NCBI GenBank assembly: GCA_947649205.1
Contig: CANSQM010000006.1
Location: forward strand, 1 to 64,000
DNA: 64,000 bases
Direction of reading: 5' to 3'
Source of the DNA: an uncultured Enterorhabdus sp.
GTDB lineage: Bacteria; Actinomycetota; Coriobacteriia; Coriobacteriales; Eggerthellaceae
The position numbers and the translations under genes are program-made. Below the pieces are notes generated by a model, which had not been told where the DNA came from, did no database searches, and was given only the letters and a program-made list of their open reading frames with translations. Positions 8,363 through 16,833 of this stretch are shown here, piece after piece; the first letter of the stretch is position 1; each line of letters begins with the position of its first letter.

Positions 8363-8597
8363 GCGCACTTTGCGCCAGAATCGGCGGGCAATTTGAGGTT
8401 GCAGGAAAACGTTTCCCGTCCGATGGGCGTCTCCGAGCGCTGCCGCAGCTCAGTATGCGCAGCTCGATCAGATGGGAGCGGCCGGCTTTGCGGGCGGCAT
8501 CCCAGGAGCGGGTGCTGTCTCGTTAGTTTTGCATGGAGATTGCCGTGACGGTCCCTCAACGGGTCGGTCTTTTGGTCGCCAGTGCGGGGAAAAGCGA

Positions 8598-8603
8598 TAC
8601 AAT
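8598..8603 (+). promoter_or_regulatory. -10 box (TACAAT) of nhaA
   Basis: TACAAT lies 62 bp before the nhaA start. The region further upstream has no strong -35. Confidence 0.4.
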
Positions 8604-8665
8604 AATCGGATATATGCGAGGCCGGCCCGCGCGGCGGCCGAAAACGAGAACCTGAGGACGTGAGC

Positions 8666-10270
8666 ATGGAACCCACCGCGAAGAACCCCGATCCCCACCA
8701 CATTTTCATCGACGAGGTCCAGGGCCATCAGCGCCGCTGGCTCAAGGTGATCCAGTTTACGAGCTCGTCCACCAAGGCCGCCGCTATCATGCTCGCGGCC
8801 GCTATCGTGGCGCTCATCATCGCGAACTCCCCGGCGTTTGAGCCCTTCGAGCAGTTCTGGCACACCCATGTAGTGGTGGGCGTGGGCGGCCTCATCGGCG
8901 AGATGTCCCTGGCCCACATCATCAACGACATCTTCATGGCGGTGTTCTTCCTGCTCGTAGGCCTCGAGATCAAGTACGAGATGACCGTCGGCGAGCTGAC
9001 GAACATCCGCCAGGCGGCCCTGCCCATCATCGCGGCCCTGGGCGGCGTGCTGGCGCCCATCGTCATCTACTCCCTCTTTAATGCCGCCAACCCCGAGACC
9101 GCCCACGGTTGGGGCGTGCCCACGGCCACCGACATCGCCTTCGCCCTGGGCATCATGGCGCTGCTCGGCAACCGCGTGCCCAACGGCGTGCGCGTGTTCC
9201 TGTCTACTCTGGCCGTAGCCGACGACATCATCGCCATTCTCGTCATCGCCATCTTCTATGGCCAGAGTCCCTCGCTGATGTGGCTGGCCGTGGCCGCGGT
9301 GGTGCTCGTGGGGCTCGTGCTGCTCAACCGGGCCCATGTGTACTCCCTTGCCCCCTATCTGCTCATCGGCTGCTTGCTGTGGTTCGCCGTGTTCATGTCC
9401 GGCGTGCACTCCACTATTGCCGGCGTGCTCCTGGCCTTCACCATTCCCACCGGGTCCCGCGTCGATCTGCAGAAGTTCATGACCTGGTCGGGCGACCGGG
9501 TGCGCGAGGCCCGCGACAGTTTCGTGGAGAGCCAGCCGGTGGTGCTGCAGAAGGACTATATGTTCACCGTGAGCCGCTTATCCAGCGTCGCCAAGCAGGT
9601 GGTGCCCCCGGCCACGCGCCTGGAGCACATGCTGTATCCCTGGGTGTACTTCGCCGTGTTGCCCCTGTTCGCGCTGACCAACGCCGATGTGAGCTTCCTC
9701 GGCGGAGACGTGCTGGCCATGGTGTCCAGCCCGGTATTCTTCGGCGTGTTCTTCGGTCTTCTGCTCGGCAAGCCCATCGGCATTCTGCTGTTCAGCTTCC
9801 TGACCGTGAAGTTCAAGATCGCCAATCTGCCCGACCATGTGAACTGGATCCATATGCTGGGCGCCGGCATCCTGGGCGGCGTGGGCTTCACCATGGCCAT
9901 CTTCGTGGCGAATCTGGCCTTCCCCGAGGCCGTGCTCATCGCCGATGCGAAGATCGGCATTCTGTCGGCATCGCTTCTGGCCGGCGTCATCGGCTTCGTG
10001 TTCCTGTTCATGCAGGCCAAGGCTGCCGAGCGGGCCGGTATTTCCTATGTGTCGGCCTCCCTTGATGACGTGGTGCGCCAGACGACCGGGGAGGAGGCCG
10101 CCGAGGTGGCCGACGACCTGGTGCTCGCCTGCGGCGACGAGGACGTGGTGGACGACGTGCGCGAGGTGCTTCACGCCGAGGGCGGCGTGGCCGAGTTCGT
10201 CATCCACGAGACGGCCCGCGCCGAGGCCGAAGCCGAGGAGGCCGAGGACGTGACCGGCACTCGGCCGTAG
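8666..10270 (+). CDS. nhaA: Na+/H+ antiporter NhaA with acidic C-terminal tail
   Basis: NhaA exchanges Na+ for H+ across the membrane. Conserved parts are VFFLLVGLEIKYEMTVGEL (residues about 95-113), GWGVPTATDIAFALGIMALLG, and the two transport aspartates in TLAVADDIIAILVIAIFYG. About 11-12 hydrophobic segments are visible. The chain has 534 residues. The last 65 residues are an acidic cytoplasmic tail (TGEEAAEVADDL to VTGTRP) that the E. coli protein lacks. ATG 8666 is chosen over the GTG at 8660 because GAGGA then sits at the proper 7-base distance. A terminator follows, so it is probably monocistronic. Confidence 0.95.
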   Translation: MEPTAKNPDPHHIFIDEVQGHQRRWLKVIQFTSSSTKAAAIMLAAAIVALIIANSPAFEPFEQFWHTHVVVGVGGLIGEMSLAHIINDIFMAVFFLLVGLEIKYEMTVGELTNIRQAALPIIAALGGVLAPIVIYSLFNAANPETAHGWGVPTATDIAFALGIMALLGNRVPNGVRVFLSTLAVADDIIAILVIAIFYGQSPSLMWLAVAAVVLVGLVLLNRAHVYSLAPYLLIGCLLWFAVFMSGVHSTIAGVLLAFTIPTGSRVDLQKFMTWSGDRVREARDSFVESQPVVLQKDYMFTVSRLSSVAKQVVPPATRLEHMLYPWVYFAVLPLFALTNADVSFLGGDVLAMVSSPVFFGVFFGLLLGKPIGILLFSFLTVKFKIANLPDHVNWIHMLGAGILGGVGFTMAIFVANLAFPEAVLIADAKIGILSASLLAGVIGFVFLFMQAKAAERAGISYVSASLDDVVRQTTGEEAAEVADDLVLACGDEDVVDDVREVLHAEGGVAEFVIHETARAEAEAEEAEDVTGTRP

Positions 10271-10297
10271 GGCGCATCATATCCAGTGCTCGCTAGC

Positions 10298-10333
10298 GAG
10301 GGCGCTCCTGCGGGGGCGCCCTCTTCTTGTTTT
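10298..10333 (+). terminator. Intrinsic terminator after nhaA
   Basis: The stem GAGGGCGC/GGCGCCCTC with a short loop is followed by TTCTTGTTTT, 27 bp after the nhaA stop. Confidence 0.8.
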
Positions 10334-10369
10334 CGGAGGCTCTCGGCGCGCACCCGGAGAAGTTCGCTC

Positions 10370-10398
10370 TTGACCAAAATACCCCTAGGGGGTATAAA
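10370..10398 (+). promoter_or_regulatory. csoR-copA promoter with CsoR operator in its spacer
   Basis: TTGACC (10370-10375) and TATAAA (10393-10398) are 17 bp apart, an optimal sigma-70 spacing. Between them lies the palindrome ATACCCCTAGGGGGTAT (10379-10395). This G-tract palindrome is of the type bound by CsoR proteins, and its position would let apo-CsoR block RNA polymerase. Confidence 0.85.
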
Positions 10399-10434
10399 GC
10401 GAGAGAACGAGAACAGGTGAGCGAAGGAGCTTGA

Positions 10435-10782
10435 ATGGAAGAGAAGGACGAGGTCCGGGCCGAGGCTGCGGTGGCCGAGCCGGCCCAGGGATGCTCATGC
10501 CGTCATAAGGCCACGCCGCGGTCCGAGGCGCTGCAGGCCGACGTGCAGAAGAGGCTGAACCGCGCCATCGGGCAGCTGAACGGGGTGAAGGCCATGGTTC
10601 AGGACAACCGCTACTGCGGGGACGTGCTCACCCAGCTGGCGGCGGCCGAGTCGGCGGTGCGGCGCGTGTCGGAGATGCTTCTGGCCGAGCATATGCGCAC
10701 CTGCGTGGTGGATGAGGTGCGCGCGGGCAACGACGAGGTAATCGATGAGGTCATGGCGCTCATGCGGCGCTTCTCGAAGTAG
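10435..10782 (+). CDS. csoR: Copper-sensing repressor CsoR
   Basis: CsoR represses copper export genes and leaves the DNA when it binds Cu(I). The 115-residue protein has the all-helical CsoR/RcnR fold, and the Cu ligands C-H-C are visible as the Cys in NRYCGDVLTQ and the His and Cys in EHMRTCVVDE. An N-terminal extension of about 25 residues carries CSCRH, which may also bind metal. It is the first gene of a two-gene unit with copA, whose ATG lies 9 bp after the csoR stop. The operator is in its own promoter, so it is autoregulated. Confidence 0.95.
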   Translation: MEEKDEVRAEAAVAEPAQGCSCRHKATPRSEALQADVQKRLNRAIGQLNGVKAMVQDNRYCGDVLTQLAAAESAVRRVSEMLLAEHMRTCVVDEVRAGNDEVIDEVMALMRRFSK

Positions 10783-10791
10783 GAGGCATTC

Positions 10792-13614
10792 ATGGAGACT
10801 CAACGTTTGGCCGTGGCCGTCATGCACTGCCAGAAGTGCGTGGCGAACGTGACGCGGCACTACGAGGACGTGCCGGGCGTAGCGGCTGTGGCGGTGGATC
10901 TGGCCGGCCAGAGCGCCGAGGTGACCTACGACGCGGGTCGGGTCACCGTGGACGATCTGCTGCACGTCCTCGACGACACCAACTTCAAGGTAGCCGTCAT
11001 GCCCGAGACGGGCCCGCATCCCTTCGCGGCCGAGATTGCCGCCGATGAGGCCGAGAAGGCGGCGAAGAAGGCAGCGGAGGCCGCGGGGCCGAAGGCGGGG
11101 GAGAGCGCGGGGAAGGACGCGGAGGCGCCTGTGGCGGCCGCGGCGGGCGGCGGCGAAAGGACACCCGCTGCGGACGACGGCGGCCCGACGGAGGCCTCTA
11201 TCCGCCTGGCCATCGAGGGCATGCACTGCGCGAACTGCGCCGCCTCCATTGAGAGCCATTACCGCAAGACCCCCGGCGTGGTGGATGTGGCCGTGAACCT
11301 GGCGAACAACACCGGGCGCGTGGTGTTCGACCCGGCCCAAGCCAGCGTGGACGACATGCTCGCCGTGTTCGACAGCCTCGCCTTCACCGCCGAGCTCATT
11401 CCCGACGACGCGCCCTTGGTGGACGAGAGGCGCCGCGCCCGCGAGGCCGCCCGGGCCAAGCGCGACCGCAAGGTGTTCGGACTGTCGGCGGCGCTCACGG
11501 TGATTATCGTGGCCATCGGCATGATTCCCGGCTGGCACATGGGGGCGGGCGAGGTTCTGGCGCGGCTGTTCACGGCCGAACCCAGCCACGTTCAGGCTAT
11601 GTTCGCGGCGAATATCCTGCTGCTGGCACTCACGCTGCCGGTGCAGTTCGGCTGCGGCGCGCGCTTCTACAAGGGGGCGTGGGGCTCGCTCAAGGGCGGC
11701 TCGGCGAACATGGACGTGCTCGTGGCGCTCGGCACCTCCATCGCGTTTTTATTCTCGCTGTGGATCACGTTTTTGCCGGTGGCGACGGGCGATTGGGAAA
11801 GCCGCGAGGCGCTCGCAGTCAACGACGGCATGCCCTACTTCGAGACCTGCGCCATGCTCATTACCTTCGTGCTGCTCGGCAAGATGCTGGAGAGCCGCGC
11901 CAAGGGCGCCACGAATGCGGCCATCGAGTCGCTCATGAACCTGACGCCGCCCACCGCTCGCGTCGTGCGTGGCGGCGAGGAGCGCGAGGTGCCGCTGGCC
12001 CAGGTGGTTGCCGGCGACACGGTGCTCGTGCGCCCCGGCGAGAAGGTGCCCGTGGACGGCGTGGTCGTCGAGGGGGCCACCGAGGTGGACGAGTCCATGC
12101 TCACCGGCGAGACGCTGCCGGTGGTGAAGGTGGCGGGCGACGGAGTCACGGGCGGCACCCAGAACACCACCGGTTCGGTGACGGTGCGCGCCCTGCGCGT
12201 GGGGGCCGATTCCACGCTGGCCCGCATCGTACGTGCCGTGGAAGATGCCCAGGGCACGAAGGCCCCCATTCAGCGCATCGCCGACCGCATCGCAGCCGTG
12301 TTCGTGCCGGCTATCCTGATCCTCGCGCTCGTGGTGTTCTGCGCGTGGTTCTTCATGGCGCCCGCTGATTCCGATGGGCGTCTCGCCCAGGCGCTCATGC
12401 CGGCCATCGCCGTTATCTGCGTGGCCTGTCCCTGCGCGCTCGGCCTGGCCACACCCACGGCGCTGACGGTGGGCATGGGGCGCGGCGCGCAGCTCGGCGT
12501 GCTCATCAAGGACGGTACGGTGCTCGAGACCATGGGTAACCTCACGGCAGCCGTGTTCGACAAGACCGGCACGCTCACGGTGGGCGAGCCTGTGGTCGTG
12601 GCCTGTGACGTGCCCGATGATGCCCTGCGCCTGGCCGCCGCCCTGGAGGCGAAGAGCGAGCACCCCCTGGCTCGGGCCGTCGTGGCCTTCGCGGGCGGGC
12701 GCGGCTTGGCGCCGCTGCCTGCGGCCGAGTCCTTCGAGGCCGTTGTCGGCGAGGGCGTGCGCGGCGTGGTGGAGGGCCGCGAGGTGTTCGTCGGCGTCGG
12801 GAAGGCCGCCGGCGACGGGGCCGGGGCCACAGGCTCGCTCGTGGCCATCGACGGCGCGGCGCGCGGCCGCATCCAGTTCCGCGACGAGCCCAAGCCGGAC
12901 GCGGCGGCCACGGTGCGCGAGCTGAGCGGCGACTTCGCCGTGACCTCCTACATGGTCACCGGCGACGCGGCGCCCACGGCCCGGGCCATCGCCGAGGAGG
13001 TGGGCATCGCGTCCGCCCACGTGTTCGCCGGCGTGAAGCCGCTCGAGAAGGCCGACTGCGTGCGCGCCGTGCGGAGCGCCGTCGACGTCTCCATGCTCGG
13101 CAACGCCGCTGCCGAGGCCCGCAGCACCGAGAAGGACAACGAGCGCCTTCTGAAAGAGGAAGTGGCTGATCCGGCCCTCATGGCGTCCTCCGATCCGAGC
13201 ATGGGCATTACCGAGGAGCCTCTACCCCTCGAGTCCCCGGCAGATGCCGCTCAGGAGGTGGTTGCCGGCACGAAGGCCGTCGTGGCCTTCGTGGGCGACG
13301 GCATCAACGATGCCCCGGCGCTCGCGGCCGCCGATATCGGCGTGGCCATGGCCTCGGGCACCGATGTGGCGCTCGATGCCGGAAGCGTGGTGCTCATGCG
13401 CAACCGTCTGTCCGACCTCGTCGTGGCCCTGCGTCTGTCGAAGGCCACCATGCGCAAGATCAAGCAGAACCTGTTCTGGGCGCTCATCTACAACTGCATC
13501 ATGATCCCGCTGGCCGCCGTGGGCATCCTCGCCCCGGCCCTGGCCGGTGCCGCCATGGCCCTGTCCAGCGTGAGCGTCGTCAGCAACTCCCTTCTCCTGA
13601 AGCGCTTCAAATAG
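10792..13614 (+). CDS. copA: Copper-exporting P1B-type ATPase
   Basis: CopA pumps Cu(I) out of the cytoplasm. The 940-residue chain has two N-terminal metal-binding domains (MHCQKC, C13/C16; MHCANC, C146/C149) joined by an Ala/Lys-rich linker. The membrane ion site is CPC at 546-548, the phosphorylation motif DKTGT is at D590, and the hinge VGDGINDAP starts near 834. Between [11 protein letters not shown] and AFVGDGIND an extra segment of about 60 residues (roughly 764-827) interrupts a loop that is normally short; it is acidic and low in order. The ATG follows AGGAGGCATTC. The stop TAG lies in the small palindrome AGCGCT-N6-AGCGCT (13601-13618). Confidence 0.95.
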   Translation: METQRLAVAVMHCQKCVANVTRHYEDVPGVAAVAVDLAGQSAEVTYDAGRVTVDDLLHVLDDTNFKVAVMPETGPHPFAAEIAADEAEKAAKKAAEAAGPKAGESAGKDAEAPVAAAAGGGERTPAADDGGPTEASIRLAIEGMHCANCAASIESHYRKTPGVVDVAVNLANNTGRVVFDPAQASVDDMLAVFDSLAFTAELIPDDAPLVDERRRAREAARAKRDRKVFGLSAALTVIIVAIGMIPGWHMGAGEVLARLFTAEPSHVQAMFAANILLLALTLPVQFGCGARFYKGAWGSLKGGSANMDVLVALGTSIAFLFSLWITFLPVATGDWESREALAVNDGMPYFETCAMLITFVLLGKMLESRAKGATNAAIESLMNLTPPTARVVRGGEEREVPLAQVVAGDTVLVRPGEKVPVDGVVVEGATEVDESMLTGETLPVVKVAGDGVTGGTQNTTGSVTVRALRVGADSTLARIVRAVEDAQGTKAPIQRIADRIAAVFVPAILILALVVFCAWFFMAPADSDGRLAQALMPAIAVICVACPCALGLATPTALTVGMGRGAQLGVLIKDGTVLETMGNLTAAVFDKTGTLTVGEPVVVACDVPDDALRLAAALEAKSEHPLARAVVAFAGGRGLAPLPAAESFEAVVGEGVRGVVEGREVFVGVGKAAGDGAGATGSLVAIDGAARGRIQFRDEPKPDAAATVRELSGDFAVTSYMVTGDAAPTARAIAEEVGIASAHVFAGVKPLEKADCVRAVRSAVDVSMLGNAAAEARSTEKDNERLLKEEVADPALMASSDPSMGITEEPLPLESPADAAQEVVAGTKAVVAFVGDGINDAPALAAADIGVAMASGTDVALDAGSVVLMRNRLSDLVVALRLSKATMRKIKQNLFWALIYNCIMIPLAAVGILAPALAGAAMALSSVSVVSNSLLLKRFK

Positions 13615-13617
13615 CGC

Positions 13618-13623
13618 TATACT
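13618..13623 (+). promoter_or_regulatory. -10 box (TATACT) of glmU
   Basis: TATACT begins three bases after the copA stop codon, so glmU transcription would start near 13630 and has about 50 bases of leader. Confidence 0.45.
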
Positions 13624-13678
13624 TTGCCCTATGCGAAAAGTGCGGGCGGGAAGGCCCGGGGAAATAGAAAGGCGTTCC

Positions 13679-15055
13679 ATGGAAACTGCTGCGATTATCC
13701 TGGCGGCGGGGGCCGGTACCCGCATGAAGTCGAAGAAGCCGAAGGTGGCCCACGAGGTGCTAGGCCGGCCCCTCGTGCAGTGGGCGGTGTGCGCCGCCGA
13801 GGAGGCCGGCGCCGACCGGGTCATCGCCGTGGTGGGCCACGGCCGCGAGGCGGTCATTCCTCTAGTAGAGGGCCGAGCCGAGGTGGCCGTGCAGACCTCC
13901 CAGCGCGGCACGGCCGACGCGGTGCTGGCCGCCGCCGACGCCCTGGCCGATTTCGACGGCGCCGTGGTGGTGCTCTCCGGCGACAGCCCGCTCATTCGCC
14001 CCGAGACCATCCGCGAGATGTGCGCGCTGCGCGCCGAGCATGATGCCGCGGTGGTGGTGCTCACCATGGATCTGACCAACCCCTTCGGCTATGGCCGCAT
14101 CGTGCGCGACGGGGCTGGCGAGGTGGAGCGCATCGTGGAGCAGAAGGACGCCACGGCCGAAGAGGCCGCCATCACCGAGTGCAATTCGGGCTTCTACTGC
14201 TTCGACGGCCGTGCCCTGTTCGAGGCTCTGGCCCAGGTGGGATCTGACAACGCCCAGGGAGAGTTCTACCTTACCGATGTGCTGGCCATAAGTCGTGCGG
14301 CCGGACGTCCTGTGCTCGCCTACAAGACCGATGACGCCGAGCAATGCTTGGGCGTGAACTCCCGCGGCCAGCTGGCCGAGGCGACCCGGGTCATGCAGCG
14401 GCGCATCAACGAGGGGCACATGGCCGCCGGCGTCACGATGTGGGATCCGGCCACCACCTACATCGGCCCCGAGGTGGAAATCGCCCCCGACGTGGAGCTT
14501 CTGCCCAACGTCATGCTGCTGGGGAAGACGGTTGTCGGCGAGGACAGCGTCGTGGGCCCGAACAGTCGCCTGACCGACACGCGTGTCGGCCGCGGCTGCC
14601 GCATCGATGAGACCGTGGCCGTGGAAGCGCTCATCGACGACGGCGCCACAACCGGCCCGCGCGCCTACCTGCGCCCGGCGGCCCACCTGTGCGAGGGCGC
14701 CAAGGCCGGCACCCATGTGGAGATCAAGAAATCCACCATCGGCAAGGGCTCGAAGGTGCCGCATCTGTCCTACATCGGCGACACCACCATGGGGGAGGGC
14801 GTGAACATCGGCGCCGGCTCCATCACCTGCAACTACGACGGTGTGAACAAGCACGCCACCGTCATCGAGGACGGCGCCTTCATCGGCTCGGACACCATGA
14901 TGGTGGCGCCGGTGACCATCGGTGCCGGGGCGCTTGTGGGCGCCGGCTCCACCATCACCAAGGACGTGGCCGCAGGCGCGCTCGCCCTCGGCCGCGCCAA
15001 GCAGTCCGAGATCGCCGGCTGGGTGGCCGCCCACCCCATCGAGAAGAAGAAATAG
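13679..15055 (+). CDS. glmU: Bifunctional UDP-GlcNAc pyrophosphorylase GlmU
   Basis: GlmU acetylates glucosamine-1-phosphate and then makes UDP-N-acetylglucosamine for the cell wall. The 458-residue length is normal. The N-terminal nucleotidyltransferase has ILAAGAGTRMKSKKPKVAHE. The C-terminal acetyltransferase is a left-handed beta helix of hexapeptide repeats, with the conserved GAGSITCNYDGVNKHAT near residue 375. ATG 13679 is preceded by AGAAAGGCGTTCC; a 16-codon longer start at 13631 coincides with the expected RNA start and is less likely. In many Gram-positive bacteria glmU is followed by prs and pth; here a reductase/regulator pair lies between. Confidence 0.95.
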   Translation: METAAIILAAGAGTRMKSKKPKVAHEVLGRPLVQWAVCAAEEAGADRVIAVVGHGREAVIPLVEGRAEVAVQTSQRGTADAVLAAADALADFDGAVVVLSGDSPLIRPETIREMCALRAEHDAAVVVLTMDLTNPFGYGRIVRDGAGEVERIVEQKDATAEEAAITECNSGFYCFDGRALFEALAQVGSDNAQGEFYLTDVLAISRAAGRPVLAYKTDDAEQCLGVNSRGQLAEATRVMQRRINEGHMAAGVTMWDPATTYIGPEVEIAPDVELLPNVMLLGKTVVGEDSVVGPNSRLTDTRVGRGCRIDETVAVEALIDDGATTGPRAYLRPAAHLCEGAKAGTHVEIKKSTIGKGSKVPHLSYIGDTTMGEGVNIGAGSITCNYDGVNKHATVIEDGAFIGSDTMMVAPVTIGAGALVGAGSTITKDVAAGALALGRAKQSEIAGWVAAHPIEKKK

Positions 15056-15078
15056 CGCGCAGCCCTTTTTTGCAGCGC

Positions 15079-15118
15079 GAAGCGCCCAGGTGGCATTCTC
15101 GCCATCCGGGCGCTTCTT
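15079..15118 (+). terminator. Intrinsic terminator after glmU
   Basis: The stem GAAGCGCCC/GGGCGCTTC with an inner GGTGGC/GCCATC pairing is followed by TTTCGTT. It may serve the convergent reductase gene as well. Confidence 0.75.
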
Positions 15119-15132
15119 TCGTTGGCTGGGTC

Positions 15133-16614
15133 CTAGGCCAGGACCGCTTGGGCGGCGTTCTTGCCGGCCCATCGGCCGGAGGTGTAGGCGTAATTCAGCC
15201 CACAGCCACCGGCCGGATAGTCGTCGTAGATGAAGGTTCCGCAGCTCACCTCGCCGACGGCGTACAGGTTCTCGATGATCTCGCCCTGCTCGTCGAGCAC
15301 CTGAAAATCGGTGTTCACGTGGTAGCCGCCGAAGCTGCCGTGGGTGCAGACCCCCATGCTGAGCACGTAGAAGGGGCCTTCGGTCAGCGCGACGAGGTTC
15401 TCCTGCTTCTTGTTGAACTCGCTGTCGCTGCCCGCGGCGGCCATGGCGTTGTAGGCAGTGAGCTGCGCCTCCACCGCTGCGCCGTCAAGCCCCAGGTCCT
15501 CGGCGGCCGCCGCCACCGTGTCGCCTTGGGAAAAGTAGCCGCGCTCGAGCCCCATCTCGAAGCAGTTGGCCAGATGTTCGTCGAGGGCGTCCACCATGGC
15601 CTGGTCGTAGACGGCGTAGAAGATCTGGTCGGGGAAGTGAGAGACGGTGTAGTAGATGTCGTGGGTCTGGCCGTCCTCGTTCACGAAGCGCTTTCCCGAG
15701 GAGTCGATCCACATCGCCTTCTTGTCGATGAGCTTCGACTGACCGGCCTCCACGGGGCAGGCGAGGATGCCGTTGGTGCCGCCGTGGCCGATGTAGGCCG
15801 CCCCGATGTCGAGTCCCATCTGCAGGCCCTCGCCGGTGCAGCCCTCGCCCACCTCGGTGTAGACGCCCTGGTAGTCGGGGCAGTACTCGTTGATCATCTC
15901 GACGTTGCGGCAGAAGCCGCCCGTGGCGATGATGGTGCGCTTGGCATCGATCTGCACCCGCTTCCCGGAGGGACGGGCCGCCATGACGCCCTCTATCTTT
16001 CCGTCGGGTCCCACGATAAGGGACTCGGCCGCCGTGTTGAATACGAAGCGCACCCCGGCCTCTTGCGCCCGCTTGTTCATGATCTCGAGGGCAACCTCGT
16101 CGCGGTCGTCGATGTTGTGGCCGCGGGGCACGGTGTCGGAGCCCTTCTTCGAGACCTTCTCCTTGAACGGCACGCCCAGCTCCTCGGAGAGCCAGTCGAT
16201 GGTCTCGCCGAAATGCTCGGCGCAGAATTGCTGCATGTCGGGGTCGAGCTTGTCGCCCCCACGGGTCATGAAGTACTCGAGAAGACCATCGGGCGTATCC
16301 TCGATGCCGGCGGCCTCTTGCAGCTTCGTGCCGGCGCCGTAGAGTGTTCCGATGGCCAGGGAGCTGGAAGCAGCCAGGCCGCTGCCGCCGTGCTTTTCCA
16401 GCAGCACCGTGTCGGCTCCGGAAAGCGCCGCCTCGGCGGCGGCCGTGGTGCCGGAGGCACCGCTGCCGATCACCAGCACGTCGCAGGAGATGGTCTCGTC
16501 CGCCTTATCGGTGGGAGTAGTGCGCGGGGCGCATCCGGCAAGTCCGGCGGCAAGGGCGCCGACGGCGGTGAGGGCGACAAAGGAACGGCGGGACATCGGG
16601 TTGGTCTGGAACAT
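15133..16614 (-). CDS. Secreted FAD-dependent fumarate-reductase-like flavoprotein 1
   Basis: This belongs to the FAD_binding_2 fumarate reductase/succinate dehydrogenase flavoprotein family and probably reduces an organic electron acceptor outside the cytoplasmic membrane. The 493-residue chain begins MFQTNPMSRRSFVAL, a twin-arginine signal, and has a lipobox-like LAGC with Cys28. The FAD dinucleotide motif VIGSGASGTTAAAE follows, and GGCGLNYAYTSGRWAG near the end is the usual C-terminal FAD contact. No FMN-binding or haem domain is present, so electrons must come from a separate protein. AGGAGGAAACC precedes the ATG. It is divergent from a membrane LuxR regulator. The substrate cannot be read from sequence. 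Confidence 0.88.
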   Translation of the reverse strand: MFQTNPMSRRSFVALTAVGALAAGLAGCAPRTTPTDKADETISCDVLVIGSGASGTTAAAEAALSGADTVLLEKHGGSGLAASSSLAIGTLYGAGTKLQEAAGIEDTPDGLLEYFMTRGGDKLDPDMQQFCAEHFGETIDWLSEELGVPFKEKVSKKGSDTVPRGHNIDDRDEVALEIMNKRAQEAGVRFVFNTAAESLIVGPDGKIEGVMAARPSGKRVQIDAKRTIIATGGFCRNVEMINEYCPDYQGVYTEVGEGCTGEGLQMGLDIGAAYIGHGGTNGILACPVEAGQSKLIDKKAMWIDSSGKRFVNEDGQTHDIYYTVSHFPDQIFYAVYDQAMVDALDEHLANCFEMGLERGYFSQGDTVAAAAEDLGLDGAAVEAQLTAYNAMAAAGSDSEFNKKQENLVALTEGPFYVLSMGVCTHGSFGGYHVNTDFQVLDEQGEIIENLYAVGEVSCGTFIYDDYPAGGCGLNYAYTSGRWAGKNAAQAVLA

Positions 16615-16722
16615 GGTTTCCTCCTCCTTGGGCGTGGGTTTCGCAGATCCCGGCCCCTTGGGCCAAGGGGGAGGGGCCGTCGGGCCGGGCTGTGGCTCCA
16701 TGGTAGGGTTCCTCCCGCGGGC

Positions 16723-16782
16723 AAGCGGGTAATTAAAGCGGGTAGTTTCACGGGAGTTGAGAAGATGTACCCGAAACGGGTA
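16723..16782. promoter_or_regulatory. Candidate regulator sites between reductase 1 and LuxR regulator 1
   Basis: A perfect 15-bp palindrome TACCCGAAACGGGTA lies at 16768-16782. Two tandem 13-bp repeats (AAGCGGGTAATTA at 16723-16735 and AAGCGGGTAGTTT at 16736-16748) give two more CGGGTA half-sites. They sit about 50-150 bp from both divergent start codons. These are the best candidates for binding by the adjacent LuxR-type protein. Confidence 0.5.
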
Positions 16783-16833
16783 ATATGGTTCCAGCACGTA
16801 AATGGGGCCTTTTCGCGATGGGAGGGGGTGGCT

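Noticed and set aside
14689..16833. A much earlier start for LuxR regulator 1
   Set aside because: The extension would run antisense through the whole reductase gene and has no ribosome site; ATG 16834 has a strong one.
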